Positions 17,850-26,147 of a DNA stretch of 64,000 bases are shown in pieces. The translations under genes and the position numbers were made by a program. Each line of letters begins with the position of its first letter. The first letter of the stretch is position 1. The notes under the pieces were generated by a model. The model was not told the origin of the DNA. It did no database searches and was given only the letters and a program-made list of their open reading frames with translations. The stretch is from Ectorhizobium quercum (GTDB lineage: Bacteria; Pseudomonadota; Alphaproteobacteria; Rhizobiales; Rhizobiaceae): assembly GCF_026552795.1 (NCBI RefSeq), contig NZ_JANFPI010000003.1, positions 248,001 through 312,000 of the forward strand, given 5' to 3'.

Positions 17850-19358
17850 TTACTTCCAGCCGATCTCGTAGAAGCGGACGAGTTCGTCGGGCGTCGGGGT
17901 GAAGGAGACGTCCTCACCCATGATGTAGTTGGTGGAATAGTTCCACAGCGGCACCCAGTAGGCCTTGTCGGCGATGAGGGAGAGTGCCTCCTTGTAGAGC
18001 GTCTCGCGCTCCTCCGGGTCGATGGAGGAATCGGCCTTCTTCAGCGTCTCGGCCAGCACCTCGTCGCGGGCGTCGTCCTCGCCGCCCAGCCGGAAGAACT
18101 CGCTGGTGATGGCCGAAACGTCGGCGATGGAGTTGGAGCCCCACGTCTGGAAGGTGATCGGCGCGCCGTCCTTGATGCGCTTTTCGCGCAGCGCGGCATA
18201 TTGCAGGTAGTTCAGGTTGGCCTTGATGCCGACCTCGGCCAGCATGCCGATCATCGCCTCGGCCAGCGGCCGGTCGCGATAGGCGTAGAAATCGATCTCG
18301 AAGCCGTTCGGATATCCGGCTTCGGCCAGCAGTTCCTTCGCCTTGGCCGGATCGTAGGCATAGGTCGTCACATCGCTCGCGCAGCCGAACTGGCTCGGCG
18401 AGCAGGCACTGTCGACCACCTCGGTCGTTCCCTTCATCAGCGCATCGACGATGCCGTTGCGGTTGATCGCATGATAGACCGCCTGGCGCACGCGAACGTC
18501 CGTCATCGGGTTCTCCGCGCCGGTGCGGCCGGCGGCGTCCATCGTCAGGTAGCCGACACGCATGGTCGGCGCGTTGACCACCTGGAAGCCGCCACGGCCG
18601 GCCATCTTGTCGGCCTGGTCGGACGGCACCTGCCAGACAAGGTCGATCGTGCCGTTGAAGAGTTCCGCCATCTGGGTGTTGATGTCGGGAATGGTGCGGA
18701 TGTCGATGGTCTCGACCTTGGCCTTCGGCTTGGCGGCGGCGAAATAGTCCTCGTTGCGCTTCAGGACGAAATGCTTGCCCGGCTCGACGCTTTCGAACTT
18801 GTAGGGACCGGTGCCGATCGGCCTGGTCGCCACGCCTTCCGGCCCGACGGCCTTGTAATATTCGTCGGGATGGATGACGACCGGCCCGGCCAGATATTCG
18901 AAGGCGGCCGGGAACGGCCCGTTGGTGTGGATGCGGACCTTGTATTTGTCGAGTTTCTCGACGGTCTTGATCCAGTTGACACTGACCTTGTTCTTGATGC
19001 CGCTGGCCGGATCGACCGCGTAGTTCAGGGTGTAGACCACGTCATCGGCGTCGAAGTCCTCGCCATTGTGGAATTTCACCCCTTCGCGCAGGGTCAGGTC
19101 GAGCGTGGTGGCATCGACCCACCCCCATTCCGTCGCAAGATTGCCGACATATTCGCCGGTTTCCGGATTGCGGTAGAGCAGGCCGTCCCATGCGGCATTG
19201 CCGAGCAGGATGCCTTCTCGGGCCGTGTTGAAATAGGGATCGACATGTTCGAGTTCCTTGGCGAAGGCAATCGATACGGTGTCGTCGGCCTTGCCGGCCA
19301 GAGCCGCCGAAGCCAGAAGGCAGGCGGGCAGAAGGACTGCTGCAATTGCTGTTCTCAT
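17850..19358 (-). CDS. Peptide-type ABC transporter substrate-binding protein
   Basis: This 502-residue secreted periplasmic protein belongs to the SBP_bac_5 (oligopeptide/opine/nickel) family. A Sec signal peptide covers about residues 1-21 (MRTAIAAVLLPACLLASAALA), with mature protein from GKADDT. Family marks include LREGVKFHNGEDFDADDVVY, the GTGPYKFE segment, and VRQAVYHAINRNGI. The ATG at 19358 has AGGGGAA 6 nt upstream. It is first in the operon and divergent from a GntR/FCD gene. Its mature start and fold resemble the two binding proteins at 58-63 kb, so these are paralogues. The substrate is unknown, though the linked M20 peptidase suggests a peptide or acylated amino acid. Confidence 0.93.
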   Translation of the reverse strand: MRTAIAAVLLPACLLASAALAGKADDTVSIAFAKELEHVDPYFNTAREGILLGNAAWDGLLYRNPETGEYVGNLATEWGWVDATTLDLTLREGVKFHNGEDFDADDVVYTLNYAVDPASGIKNKVSVNWIKTVEKLDKYKVRIHTNGPFPAAFEYLAGPVVIHPDEYYKAVGPEGVATRPIGTGPYKFESVEPGKHFVLKRNEDYFAAAKPKAKVETIDIRTIPDINTQMAELFNGTIDLVWQVPSDQADKMAGRGGFQVVNAPTMRVGYLTMDAAGRTGAENPMTDVRVRQAVYHAINRNGIVDALMKGTTEVVDSACSPSQFGCASDVTTYAYDPAKAKELLAEAGYPNGFEIDFYAYRDRPLAEAMIGMLAEVGIKANLNYLQYAALREKRIKDGAPITFQTWGSNSIADVSAITSEFFRLGGEDDARDEVLAETLKKADSSIDPEERETLYKEALSLIADKAYWVPLWNYSTNYIMGEDVSFTPTPDELVRFYEIGWK

Positions 19359-19426
19359 CTCAGTTCCCCTTTTTGAACCTATTTTAGGCATTTATGTTTT
19401 ATGGCTATATATTATACATGTTTTTA

Positions 19427-19483
19427 TTTTTGTATACACAAAAGTAAAATTGCACTCAATTCATTCTTTTTGAATACAAAATG
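19427..19483. promoter_or_regulatory. Candidate GntR/FCD operator pair
   Basis: The AT-rich divergent region holds TTTTTGTATACACAAAA (from 19427), containing the perfect palindrome TGTATACA (19431-19438), and a related TTTTTGAATACAAAATG starting 40 bp later. FadR-subfamily GntR operators follow TNGTNNNACNA, which both sites approximate. The site is well placed to control both the importer operon and the GntR gene. Confidence 0.5.
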
Positions 19484-19536
19484 ACATATTGTCAGGGCAT
19501 TATGCCGGCGGTATGAAACCGGCTGGAGGATCGAAT

Positions 19537-20223
19537 GTGACCGGCACCAGGCCGCCGACGGCGGACATTCTTTACGAGCGTATCGAGACGCAGATCGCCG
19601 AGGGCCGTTTCAGCGACGGCGAACGGCTGGACGAGGTGCGGCTGGCACGCGACTTCGGCGTTTCGCGCACGCCGCTTCGCGAGGCCCTGCGCCTGCTTTC
19701 CGCCACGGGACTGGTCGAACTCGTTCCCAATCGCGGCGCTTTCGTCCGCCAGCCGGATTTCACCCGTCTGGTGGAGATGTTCGAGGTGATGGCGGAAATC
19801 GAGGCGTGGTGCGCGCGCCTTGCGGCCACCCGCATCACCCCGGCCCGGCTCCTCTTGCTGCGTCAGGCCGCGTCGGCCTGCGAGGCGGCCTTGCAGGTGC
19901 GCGACTACCAGCTCTATTACGAGCGGAATGCCACGTTTCACGGCATGATATACGACGCTTCCGGCAACGCTTTCCTGGCCGAGGAGGCGCGCAATCTCCA
20001 GCGGCGCCTGAAACCCTTCCGCAAGGCGCAGCTTTCCGTCGGCGACCGGCTGTCGCGGTCGATGAGCGAGCACCGCGAAATCCTGCTGGCGCTGGAAGCC
20101 GGCGATGCGGCACGGGCCGAAACCGTGATGCGCGCCCATATCCGCATCCAGGGCAGCCTCTACGAGGAGTTCCGCCTTGCCAAGGGCGGCGCCCTCGAAG
20201 ACGCGGGACAATCCGCCGGCTGA
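19537..20223 (+). CDS. GntR family regulator, FadR/FCD subfamily
   Basis: This 228-residue DNA-binding repressor has an N-terminal winged helix (about 10-75) with RLDEVRLARDFGVSRTPLRE, followed by a helical FCD ligand domain (about 85-215). FCD metal-binding positions appear in the His of YERNATFHGMIYDAS and in SEHREILLALEAGD. I chose the GTG at 19537, which follows GGAGG by 7 nt; in-frame ATG 19513 and TTG 19489 lie upstream without such a site. It is divergent from the dipeptide-type importer operon and most likely regulates it, relieved by an imported carboxylate-containing molecule. The 3' end lies 15 bp from the convergent AceE-like gene. Confidence 0.88.
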   Translation: MTGTRPPTADILYERIETQIAEGRFSDGERLDEVRLARDFGVSRTPLREALRLLSATGLVELVPNRGAFVRQPDFTRLVEMFEVMAEIEAWCARLAATRITPARLLLLRQAASACEAALQVRDYQLYYERNATFHGMIYDASGNAFLAEEARNLQRRLKPFRKAQLSVGDRLSRSMSEHREILLALEAGDAARAETVMRAHIRIQGSLYEEFRLAKGGALEDAGQSAG

Positions 20224-20237
20224 ACGGCACGCGCCCC

Positions 20238-22625
20238 TCATGGGAAAAGCAGGAGCTCGGACACGTCGGCTCCCCCCGTAAGGCCTGAAACCGTCCTGAC
20301 GATGCCCGTCTTGTCGATTCCATAATGGCGATAGAGTTCCTGAACGGTGCCGGTCTGGCCAAAGCGCTCGACCCCGAGCGCGATCGACCTGTGGCCGTGA
20401 ATAGCGCCCAGCCATGCGAGGCTCGACGGATGCCCGTCGGTGACGGTGACGAGCGTGCAATGGCGCGGAAGCCCTGCCAGCAGGCTCTCGACATGGCCGG
20501 CGGCAGCCTTCAGGCCGCCGCGCCGGGCCTGCTGCGCCGCCGTCCATCCGGCATGCAGCCGGTCGGCGGAGGTCACGGCCAGCACGCCGATATCGCGCCT
20601 GCTTTCGCCGAGAAGGCCGGCGGCCGCAATCACTTCCGGCGCGATGCAGCCCTGATAGACCAGCACGACGTCGGCATTGGGGCCGGGTTTCCTCAGCCAG
20701 TATCCGCCGTCGATCACACCCTGCCGGAAATACGGATCGTCGCGCCGCGCCGCCGGCTGTTCGAGCGGCCGCGTCGTCAGTCTCAGATAGACCGAGCCGC
20801 CGGCCTCGTCGCGCAAGCCCGTGCGCGGGTCCGGCCGGACCTCACCATCGCGCTGCATGTAATCTAAAGCCCAGTCCATGACGATGGAAAGCTCGTCGAG
20901 AAAGGCCGGCTCGAAGCTCGCTAGCCCGTCCTGGCTGATGCCGATCAGCGGGGTGGCAATCGACTGGTGTGCGCCGCCTTCCGGCGCCAGCGTGATCCCC
21001 GAAGGGGTTCCGACGATCATGAACCGGGCATCCTGATAGCAGGCGTAATTGAGCGCATCGAGGCCGCGCGAGATGAAGGGATCGTAGACCGTGCCGACCG
21101 GCAGCAGCCGCTCGCCGAACAGCGAATGCGACAACCCGGCGGCGCCGAGCAGGAGAAAGAGGTTCATCTCGGCAATACCGAGCTCGATATGCTGCCCCTC
21201 GGGCGAGAAATGCCATTTCTGCGACGACGGCACCCGCTCGTCGCGGAAGGTGTCGGCCTGCAAATCGCCGGCAAAAAGGCCACGCCGGTTGACCCACGGC
21301 CCCAGATTGGTCGAAACCGTGACGTCGGGAGAGGTCGTGACGATGCGCGCGGCAAGGGGACTTTGCGATTTCGCCAGCGCATCGAGAATCTTGCCGAAAC
21401 CGGCCTGGGTCGAAAGCACGCGGTCTTCGAGAAACACCGGGCCGTCCGTGGCGATCCGGGGCGCGCCGAAGCGGCGCGGCCCTTCCCGGAAAAAGGCGGC
21501 CTGCGACAGGAAATCGCGCAAGTCGCCGGGATCGGCCACGGTCGAGAACGGTTCCCATTCGCGGCCCGCCGCGACCTGCATCGCCGTCTGGAACCCGGCC
21601 ATCTGCGCCGTCGTCATCAGACCGGCATGGTTGTCCTTGTGGCCGGCCAGCGGCGTGCCCCATCCCTTGATCGTATAAGCGAGGAAGACGGTCGGCCGGT
21701 CGTGGTCGATCCCGTCGAAGGCTTCGGTCAGGGTTTCGAGGCAATGGCCGCCGAGATTGTTCATCAGCGCCGCCAGTTCGTCGTCGGAACGCCGCCCGAT
21801 CAGCGCCGTCACCTCGCCCTGATCGCCGATCTCGTCGAGAAGGCGTTGCCGCCAGGCGGCCCCACCCTGAAAAGTCAGCGCGGCATAGAGCTGGTTGGGG
21901 CAGCGATCGATCCAGTCCCTCAGCCGCTCACCGCCCGGCTCGGCGAAGGCCGCCCGCTGCAAGGCGCCATGCTTGACGATGACGACCTCCCAGCCGAAGG
22001 CCCGGAAGATCGCCTCTATGCGCTGCCACAGGCCCTCGCGTACCACGCCGTCGAGGCTCTGCCGGTTGTAGTCGATGATCCACCACGTGTCGCGCAGGTC
22101 GTGCTTCCAGCCTTCCTGAAGGCATTCGTAGATGTTGCCCTCGTCCAGTTCGGCGTCACCGGCCAGCGCGATCATCCGCCCTTGCGGGCGCTTTTCGGCC
22201 CACGGTTTGGCGGCGATGTAATCGCGCACCATCGAGGCGAAGGCCGTGACCGCCACGCCGAGCCCCACGGAGCCGGTGGAGAAATCGACGTCGTCGACAT
22301 CCTTGGTGCGGCTCGGATAGGATTGCACGCCGCCGAAGCCGCGGAAATTCTCCAGCCGGTCGCGGGTCTGGTTGCCCATCAGATACTGGATGGCATGGAA
22401 CACCGGCGAGGCGTGCGGCTTGACTGCGACGCGGTCTTCCGGCCGCAGGGCGTGGAAATAGAGGGCGGTCATGATCGAGACCATCGAGGCCGAAGAGGCC
22501 TGATGGCCGCCGACCTTGACCTCGCCCTTTTCCCGCAGGTGGTTGGCGTTGTGGATCATCCAGCAGGACAGCCAGAGGATCTGCCGCTCGATGGATTTCA
22601 GATGCGCGATGCCGGTGTCCGTCAC
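20238..22625 (-). CDS. AceE-like 2-oxoacid dehydrogenase E1 / transketolase-family enzyme
   Basis: This 795-residue thiamine-diphosphate enzyme resembles the homodimeric pyruvate dehydrogenase E1 (AceE), in which both halves of the heterotetrameric E1 are fused, but it is shorter than the roughly 890 residues of AceE. The ThDP-Mg motif is GDAELDEGNI followed 20-odd residues later by DYNRQSLDG. The central pyrimidine-domain glutamate region is HIELGIAEMNLFLLLGAAG. The start is a GTG with GGGAG 6 nt upstream. It lies 136 bp downstream of acdS on the same strand. ACC deaminase makes 2-oxobutyrate, which an E1 of this type could decarboxylate, so a shared pathway is attractive but inferred. No E2 or E3 gene is adjacent. 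Confidence 0.85.
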   Translation of the reverse strand: MTDTGIAHLKSIERQILWLSCWMIHNANHLREKGEVKVGGHQASSASMVSIMTALYFHALRPEDRVAVKPHASPVFHAIQYLMGNQTRDRLENFRGFGGVQSYPSRTKDVDDVDFSTGSVGLGVAVTAFASMVRDYIAAKPWAEKRPQGRMIALAGDAELDEGNIYECLQEGWKHDLRDTWWIIDYNRQSLDGVVREGLWQRIEAIFRAFGWEVVIVKHGALQRAAFAEPGGERLRDWIDRCPNQLYAALTFQGGAAWRQRLLDEIGDQGEVTALIGRRSDDELAALMNNLGGHCLETLTEAFDGIDHDRPTVFLAYTIKGWGTPLAGHKDNHAGLMTTAQMAGFQTAMQVAAGREWEPFSTVADPGDLRDFLSQAAFFREGPRRFGAPRIATDGPVFLEDRVLSTQAGFGKILDALAKSQSPLAARIVTTSPDVTVSTNLGPWVNRRGLFAGDLQADTFRDERVPSSQKWHFSPEGQHIELGIAEMNLFLLLGAAGLSHSLFGERLLPVGTVYDPFISRGLDALNYACYQDARFMIVGTPSGITLAPEGGAHQSIATPLIGISQDGLASFEPAFLDELSIVMDWALDYMQRDGEVRPDPRTGLRDEAGGSVYLRLTTRPLEQPAARRDDPYFRQGVIDGGYWLRKPGPNADVVLVYQGCIAPEVIAAAGLLGESRRDIGVLAVTSADRLHAGWTAAQQARRGGLKAAAGHVESLLAGLPRHCTLVTVTDGHPSSLAWLGAIHGHRSIALGVERFGQTGTVQELYRHYGIDKTGIVRTVSGLTGGADVSELLLFP

Positions 22626-22761
22626 GATCGTCTCCCGCTATCGGGTTCATGCCCGATGTGGATCCGCCCGGCGGCTTTGTGCCTTGCTCTGACCGGATCC
22701 GTTCCCCTTGATCTGCCCGGCCGGACATGCGTTTCCGGCCGGGCAGGATAGCGCCGCGACG

Positions 22762-23775
22762 TCAGCCGTTGCGGAAGGTGTAGGCGTAGCCGTTGATGGC
22801 GGGCGCCCCGCCGAGATGGGCGTAGAGCACATTCGAGCCTTCCGGGAAGTAGCCCTTCTTCACGAGGTCGATCATGCCCTGCATGGACTTGCCCTCGTAG
22901 ACCGGGTCGGTGATCATGCCTTCCAGCCGGGCGCAGAGCCGGATGGCGGCCTTGGTCTCGTCCGACGGCACGCCGTAGACCGGATAGGCGTAATCCTCGA
23001 CGAGAACGATATCGTCCTCGGTGATCTCCCGGCCGAGTTCGACCAGGCCGGCGGTGCGCTGCGCGATTTCCAGCACCTGCGCCTTGGTCTGGGCCGGTGT
23101 GAAGGAGGCGTCGATACCGATGACGTTGCGGGCGCGGCCATCCTTGGCGAAACCGACCGTCATGCCGGCATGGGTGGAACCCGTCACCGTGCAGACGACG
23201 ATGTAATCGAACTTGAAGCCAAGCTCCTCTTCCTGCGCGCGGACCTCCTCGGCGAAGCCGACATAGCCGAGACCGCCGTATTTATGCACCGATGCGCCGG
23301 CGGGGATCGGATAGGGGTGGCCGCCCTTGGCCTTGACGTCCTCGATCGCCTCTTCCCAGCTCTGGCGGATGCCGATATCGAAGCCCTCGTCGACCATCTG
23401 CACGTCGGCGCCCATGATGCGGCTCAGGAGGATGTTGCCGACGCGGTCGTAGACGGCGTCCTCGTGCGGCACCCAGCTTTCCTGCACCAGCCGGCACTTG
23501 AAGCCGATCTTGGCGGCCACCGCCGCGATCATGCGCGTGTGGTTGGATTGCACGCCGCCGATCGATACCAGCGTATCGGCATTCGAGGCGATGGCGTCGG
23601 GAATGATGTATTCGAGCTTGCGCAGCTTGTTGCCGCCGAAGGCCAGACCCGAATTGCAGTCCTCGCGCTTGGCGTAAAGCGCGACCTTGCCGCCAAGATG
23701 CTCGGAAAGCCGCTCCAGCTTCTCGATATGGGTCGGTCCGAATGTGAGCGGGTAGCGCTCGAATTTCTCCAGCAT
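22762..23775 (-). CDS. acdS: 1-aminocyclopropane-1-carboxylate deaminase
   Basis: This 337-residue PLP enzyme converts ACC, the plant ethylene precursor, to 2-oxobutyrate and ammonia. The sequence closely follows rhizobial AcdS from [14 protein letters not shown] to the end. The PLP lysine is Lys50 in [10 protein letters not shown], the substrate loop is [10 protein letters not shown], and the Glu of [11 protein letters not shown] and Leu of YAHLGG are those that separate ACC deaminase from D-cysteine desulfhydrase. The ATG at 23775 has GAGGGA 5 nt upstream and gives the usual family length. It is divergent from the Lrp-type regulator acdR across 159 bp. The pair suggests a plant-associated or rhizosphere lifestyle. 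Confidence 0.95.
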   Translation of the reverse strand: MLEKFERYPLTFGPTHIEKLERLSEHLGGKVALYAKREDCNSGLAFGGNKLRKLEYIIPDAIASNADTLVSIGGVQSNHTRMIAAVAAKIGFKCRLVQESWVPHEDAVYDRVGNILLSRIMGADVQMVDEGFDIGIRQSWEEAIEDVKAKGGHPYPIPAGASVHKYGGLGYVGFAEEVRAQEEELGFKFDYIVVCTVTGSTHAGMTVGFAKDGRARNVIGIDASFTPAQTKAQVLEIAQRTAGLVELGREITEDDIVLVEDYAYPVYGVPSDETKAAIRLCARLEGMITDPVYEGKSMQGMIDLVKKGYFPEGSNVLYAHLGGAPAINGYAYTFRNG

Positions 23776-23867
23776 GGGATTCCCTCGTGCTTGTTTTGAC
23801 ATGAAGGGAACGCTAACATCCTTCCAATGAAAGGTGCTCTCAAAGATAGCATCGCGTTTTCGTGAAA

Positions 23868-23885
23868 TTCAATCATATGACTGAA
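23868..23885. promoter_or_regulatory. 18-bp palindrome in acdS-acdR region
   Basis: TTCAATCATATGACTGAA is an inverted repeat with a single mismatched pair, 49 bp before acdR and 92 bp before acdS. It fits an Lrp-type operator and is the best AcdR site candidate here. AT-rich flanks repeat the GAAATTCA / GAAAATTCA word. Confidence 0.5.
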
Positions 23886-23934
23886 AATTCATGACTATTT
23901 TTCATTTTTTATCAAAAATACGGAAGATTCTTTC

Positions 23935-24399
23935 ATGAGGTCCGAACTCGACCGCATCGACCTGAAAATGCTGCGCCTGTTGCAGAAAAACGGCCGGCTG
24001 AGCAATGCCGAACTGGCGCAGATGGTCGACGTCAGCGCCGCGACCTGCCATCGCCGCACGCAGCGTCTCTTCGATGAGGGCTATATCAAGTCCGTGCGCG
24101 CGATGGTCGAGCCGCACAAGGTCGACCGCGGCGCGCTGGTCATGGTCGGCGTCGTCCTCGACCGTTCGACACCCGAAAGCTTCGACGCCTTCGAGAAGGC
24201 GGTCGCGAAGCTCAATTTCGTGCTGGATTGCAATCTGGTCGCCGGCGACTTCGATTATTTCCTGAAGATCCGGGTCGGCGACATGGCGGATTTCAACCGC
24301 ATTCACGGCATGCAGCTGATCGGCCTGCCGGGCGTGCGCCAGACCCGCACCTTTTTCGTGATGAAGGAGGTGGTGGACAATGCGCCGCTGGATTTCTAG
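23935..24399 (+). CDS. acdR: Lrp/AsnC family regulator of ACC deaminase
   Basis: This 154-residue protein has an N-terminal Lrp helix-turn-helix (about 5-65), visible in DLKMLRLLQKNGRLSNAEL and DVSAATCHRRTQRL, and a C-terminal RAM/ACT-like ligand and multimerisation domain (about 70-150), with the GDFDYFLKIRV segment typical of the family. Lrp-type regulators divergent from acdS are named AcdR and activate acdS when ACC is present. The 159-bp shared upstream region contains an 18-bp palindrome. The stop codon overlaps the first base of a dispersed rhizobial repeat. Confidence 0.9.
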   Translation: MRSELDRIDLKMLRLLQKNGRLSNAELAQMVDVSAATCHRRTQRLFDEGYIKSVRAMVEPHKVDRGALVMVGVVLDRSTPESFDAFEKAVAKLNFVLDCNLVAGDFDYFLKIRVGDMADFNRIHGMQLIGLPGVRQTRTFFVMKEVVDNAPLDF

Positions 24400-24480
24400 A
24401 GCACTTCCAGCAAAAGCGCGCAGCGGTTTTGCGTCGGGAAATGCGTAAAAACAACGAGTTGGAGCGCGGCACCGCGCTCC
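24398..24480 (+). repeat. Dispersed rhizobial intergenic repeat, copy 1
   Basis: The element begins AGAGCACTTCCAGC and continues through GCGGTTTTGCGTCGGGAAAT and a run of A to about 24460. It ends with a perfect 9-bp inverted repeat GGAGCGCGG-CA-CCGCGCTCC (24461-24480). The same word order recurs at 36.9, 46.6 and 58.1 kb in this window. It directly abuts the acdR stop codon. Confidence 0.75.
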
Positions 24481-24520
24481 GGAGCGTCGCCCCGTTGCGT
24501 CCGTCCGGACGCAGGGCGCT

Positions 24521-24901
24521 CTAGGCTTGTCTGGCCTTGCGGTTGGCGTAGCGCCGGTCGCGTTCCGCCTTTCGGGCGGCCTCGTCTTCGACCACGCGGG
24601 CGATGCGGTTCTTCTCGGCTGCCTCGCGCGCTTCGGTTTCGGCCCGGGCTGCGGCAGCGACGGCTGCCTGCCGCTCGGCCGCCTCGGCCGCAAGGCGCTC
24701 GGCCGTCTCGCGCTTCACCCGTTCGCGCTCAAGGCGCCGCTCTTCCCGGGCGGCGGCGACGGCCACGCGTTCCGCCTGCCTTGCGAGTCTGGCAGGCTCG
24801 TCGGCCGTCTGCGCCGCACGATAGGCATTCAGGAGAGCGGCCTTCGCTTCCCCGGAAGCTGCACGGCGGTCGAAAAGCTCGTTGTTTCTGGCGTTCTTCA
24901 A
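24521..24901 (-). CDS. DUF6481 family small helical protein
   Basis: This 126-residue protein is dominated by a long Ala/Glu/Arg-rich helix, probably a coiled coil (about 30-120), with repeats such as EERRLERERVKRETAERL. It matches the small alphaproteobacterial family DUF6481, of unknown function. The most likely start is the TTG at 24901, giving LKNARNNELFDRRAASG as N-terminus, preceded by GAGGA at usable distance; the in-frame extension upstream is out of family. It lies 31 bp after another small conserved gene and downstream of cspA, an arrangement I recall as recurrent in rhizobia. An RNA-binding or cold-stress role is only inferred from the neighbourhood. Confidence 0.7.
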   Translation of the reverse strand: MKNARNNELFDRRAASGEAKAALLNAYRAAQTADEPARLARQAERVAVAAAREERRLERERVKRETAERLAAEAAERQAAVAAAARAETEAREAAEKNRIARVVEDEAARKAERDRRYANRKARQA

Positions 24902-24932
24902 ATCATAGTCCTCGAAATCGTGTTGGAACAGG

Positions 24933-25157
24933 TCAGGTCGTTCTGGCGCGCTTGGCCAGAAGCGCGGCCGTCGCCGCGGCACGGTCCTGCGATTGCTTTG
25001 CAAGGCGCGCTTCCCGAAGCCGCAGGGTCTTTTCCTCGCGGGAGCGAACGATGGAATCGCGCTCTTCAACGGCGCTGCTGCGGGCAAAAAATTGCGATTG
25101 GGCATCGTTGAAGGCTATCTCGGCCTGCTGGCGAGATTTGCTGTGTGTCTGTGTCAT
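24933..25157 (-). CDS. Small conserved protein downstream of cspA
   Basis: This 74-residue, highly charged, helix-rich protein begins MTQTHSKSRQQAEIAFND and includes SREEKTLRLREARLAKQSQD. The ATG at 25157 has GGAAAAG 3 to 4 nt upstream; a longer frame upstream runs through the terminator and is not credible. I do not recognise a named domain, but I recall similar short proteins next to cspA and DUF6481 genes in rhizobia. It follows a hairpin terminator 40 nt upstream, so expression would need read-through from cspA or its own promoter. Confidence 0.65.
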   Translation of the reverse strand: MTQTHSKSRQQAEIAFNDAQSQFFARSSAVEERDSIVRSREEKTLRLREARLAKQSQDRAAATAALLAKRARTT

Positions 25158-25196
25158 GGTCTTTTCCGAATTGGGGGCCGCCAGGATCGCGGCAAT

Positions 25197-25224
25197 AAAA
25201 AAGGCCAGGCAATCTGCCTGACCT
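25197..25224 (-). terminator. Rho-independent terminator of cspA
   Basis: On the minus strand AGGTCAGGC pairs with GCCTGGCCT (9 bp, one G-T) around a 5-base loop and is followed by six T. It lies about 70 nt after the cspA stop and 40 nt before the next small gene. Confidence 0.85.
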
Positions 25225-25291
25225 TGGTTGGTATCATGCTCTCGACAGTGCCAGTACATCCGTGGTCAAAGGAAAGCGGATACCGGGTGGC

Positions 25292-25501
25292 TCAGGCCGC
25301 CTGAAGATTGCAGGCGGACATCTTGCCCGACTTGCTGTCGCGCTCCAGGTCGAAGCCAATCTTCTGGCCTTCCACGAGTTCGCGCATTCCGGCGCGCTCG
25401 ACGGCAGAGATGTGGACGAACGCATCGGCGCCGCCATTGTCAGGCTCGATGAAGCCGAAACCCTTGGTGGAATTGAACCATTTAACTGTGCCAGTGGTCA
25501 T
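25292..25501 (-). CDS. cspA: Cold-shock protein, CspA family
   Basis: This 69-residue single-domain nucleic-acid chaperone has RNP1 as KGFGFI and RNP2 as DAFVHIS, in the order [18 protein letters not shown] to [11 protein letters not shown]. It binds single-stranded RNA and DNA and melts secondary structure. The ATG at 25501 follows AAGGG by 6 nt. The gene has a good sigma-70 promoter about 140 nt upstream of the ATG, leaving a long untranslated leader as in other cold-shock genes, and a strong terminator after the stop. Two small helical-protein genes follow. Confidence 0.95.
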   Translation of the reverse strand: MTTGTVKWFNSTKGFGFIEPDNGGADAFVHISAVERAGMRELVEGQKIGFDLERDSKSGKMSACNLQAA

Positions 25502-25644
25502 GATGAACCCTTTCATAGCAATACGAGAAATCCCAACGCCGAAGCGTTGCGGACGGTGATAACGATTTTTGAAAGGAAAGTTCGCTCAGGCGCGGTGCTA
25601 AACGCGCGATAACCAAAGCTCAGCAAGCAAATATCGACGACCCA

Positions 25645-25673
25645 TACATAGGCGATCCGCCCAGGAGTGTCAA
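25645..25673 (-). promoter_or_regulatory. Sigma-70 promoter of cspA with long leader
   Basis: On the minus strand a consensus -35 TTGACA (25668-25673) is followed after exactly 17 nt by TATGTA (25645-25650). Start of transcription would fall near 25638, so the cspA message carries an untranslated leader of about 137 nt (25502-25638), similar in length to thermosensing cspA leaders. The region upstream of the -35 is AT-rich, like an UP element. Confidence 0.7.
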
Positions 25674-25886
25674 CTTTTAGTTTTTAAAATATCGACTCTC
25701 TTCATACGGTTGTATTTTCCAGCCTTGCACGTACCGTCCTGACGACCCGATCCACAGGCGGGGAAAACCCTGTATCTCCATCATCGCCCTGAAGCCTTCG
25801 CTGCGAGGCTGACGGAACCCGGAAAGGCGGGCCCTTCACCGGAAGCGGACGCCCGCCCTTTCCTGCTCCTGCCCTCCCCGGCCTAT

Positions 25887-25911
25887 GGAACCTCGACCGG
25901 CGTGCAGCGTT
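25887..25911 (+). promoter_or_regulatory. EcfG-type general-stress promoter upstream of katE
   Basis: GGAAC (25887-25891), 16 nt, then CGTT (25908-25911) matches the alphaproteobacterial EcfG/RpoE2 consensus GGAAC-N16/17-CGTT. The only gene it can serve is katE, about 237 nt downstream. The rest of the 445-bp upstream region (25703-26147) holds no credible gene. Confidence 0.6.
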
Positions 25912-26147
25912 TCTTTCGACAATCATCACTTCGCGCGGGGCCGCGGTGACATGTCCGGTGACAAGCGTGGATGGACGCCGGCGCCGCCGGGCGGGGAAGG
26001 GGAAACTTCCAAGGGGGTGACAGCCCGCAATATCCACGGCGAATGGAGCGCTTGCAGCAAGGTTCGGGCCACCTCGTCGGGCCGGGCGCATAAAAGTCCG
26101 CAAAAGGACCTTCCGACCAGTCAACCCAGATGAACAGGAGAGATCAG

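Noticed and set aside
24461..24480. GGAGCGCGG-CA-CCGCGCTCC as an acdR terminator
   Set aside because: The loop is only 2 bases and no T-run follows. It is better seen as part of the dispersed repeat.
25885..26133. 82-codon open frame upstream of katE
   Set aside because: It has no ribosome site or recognisable product, overlaps the stress-promoter candidate, and ends just before the katE ribosome site.
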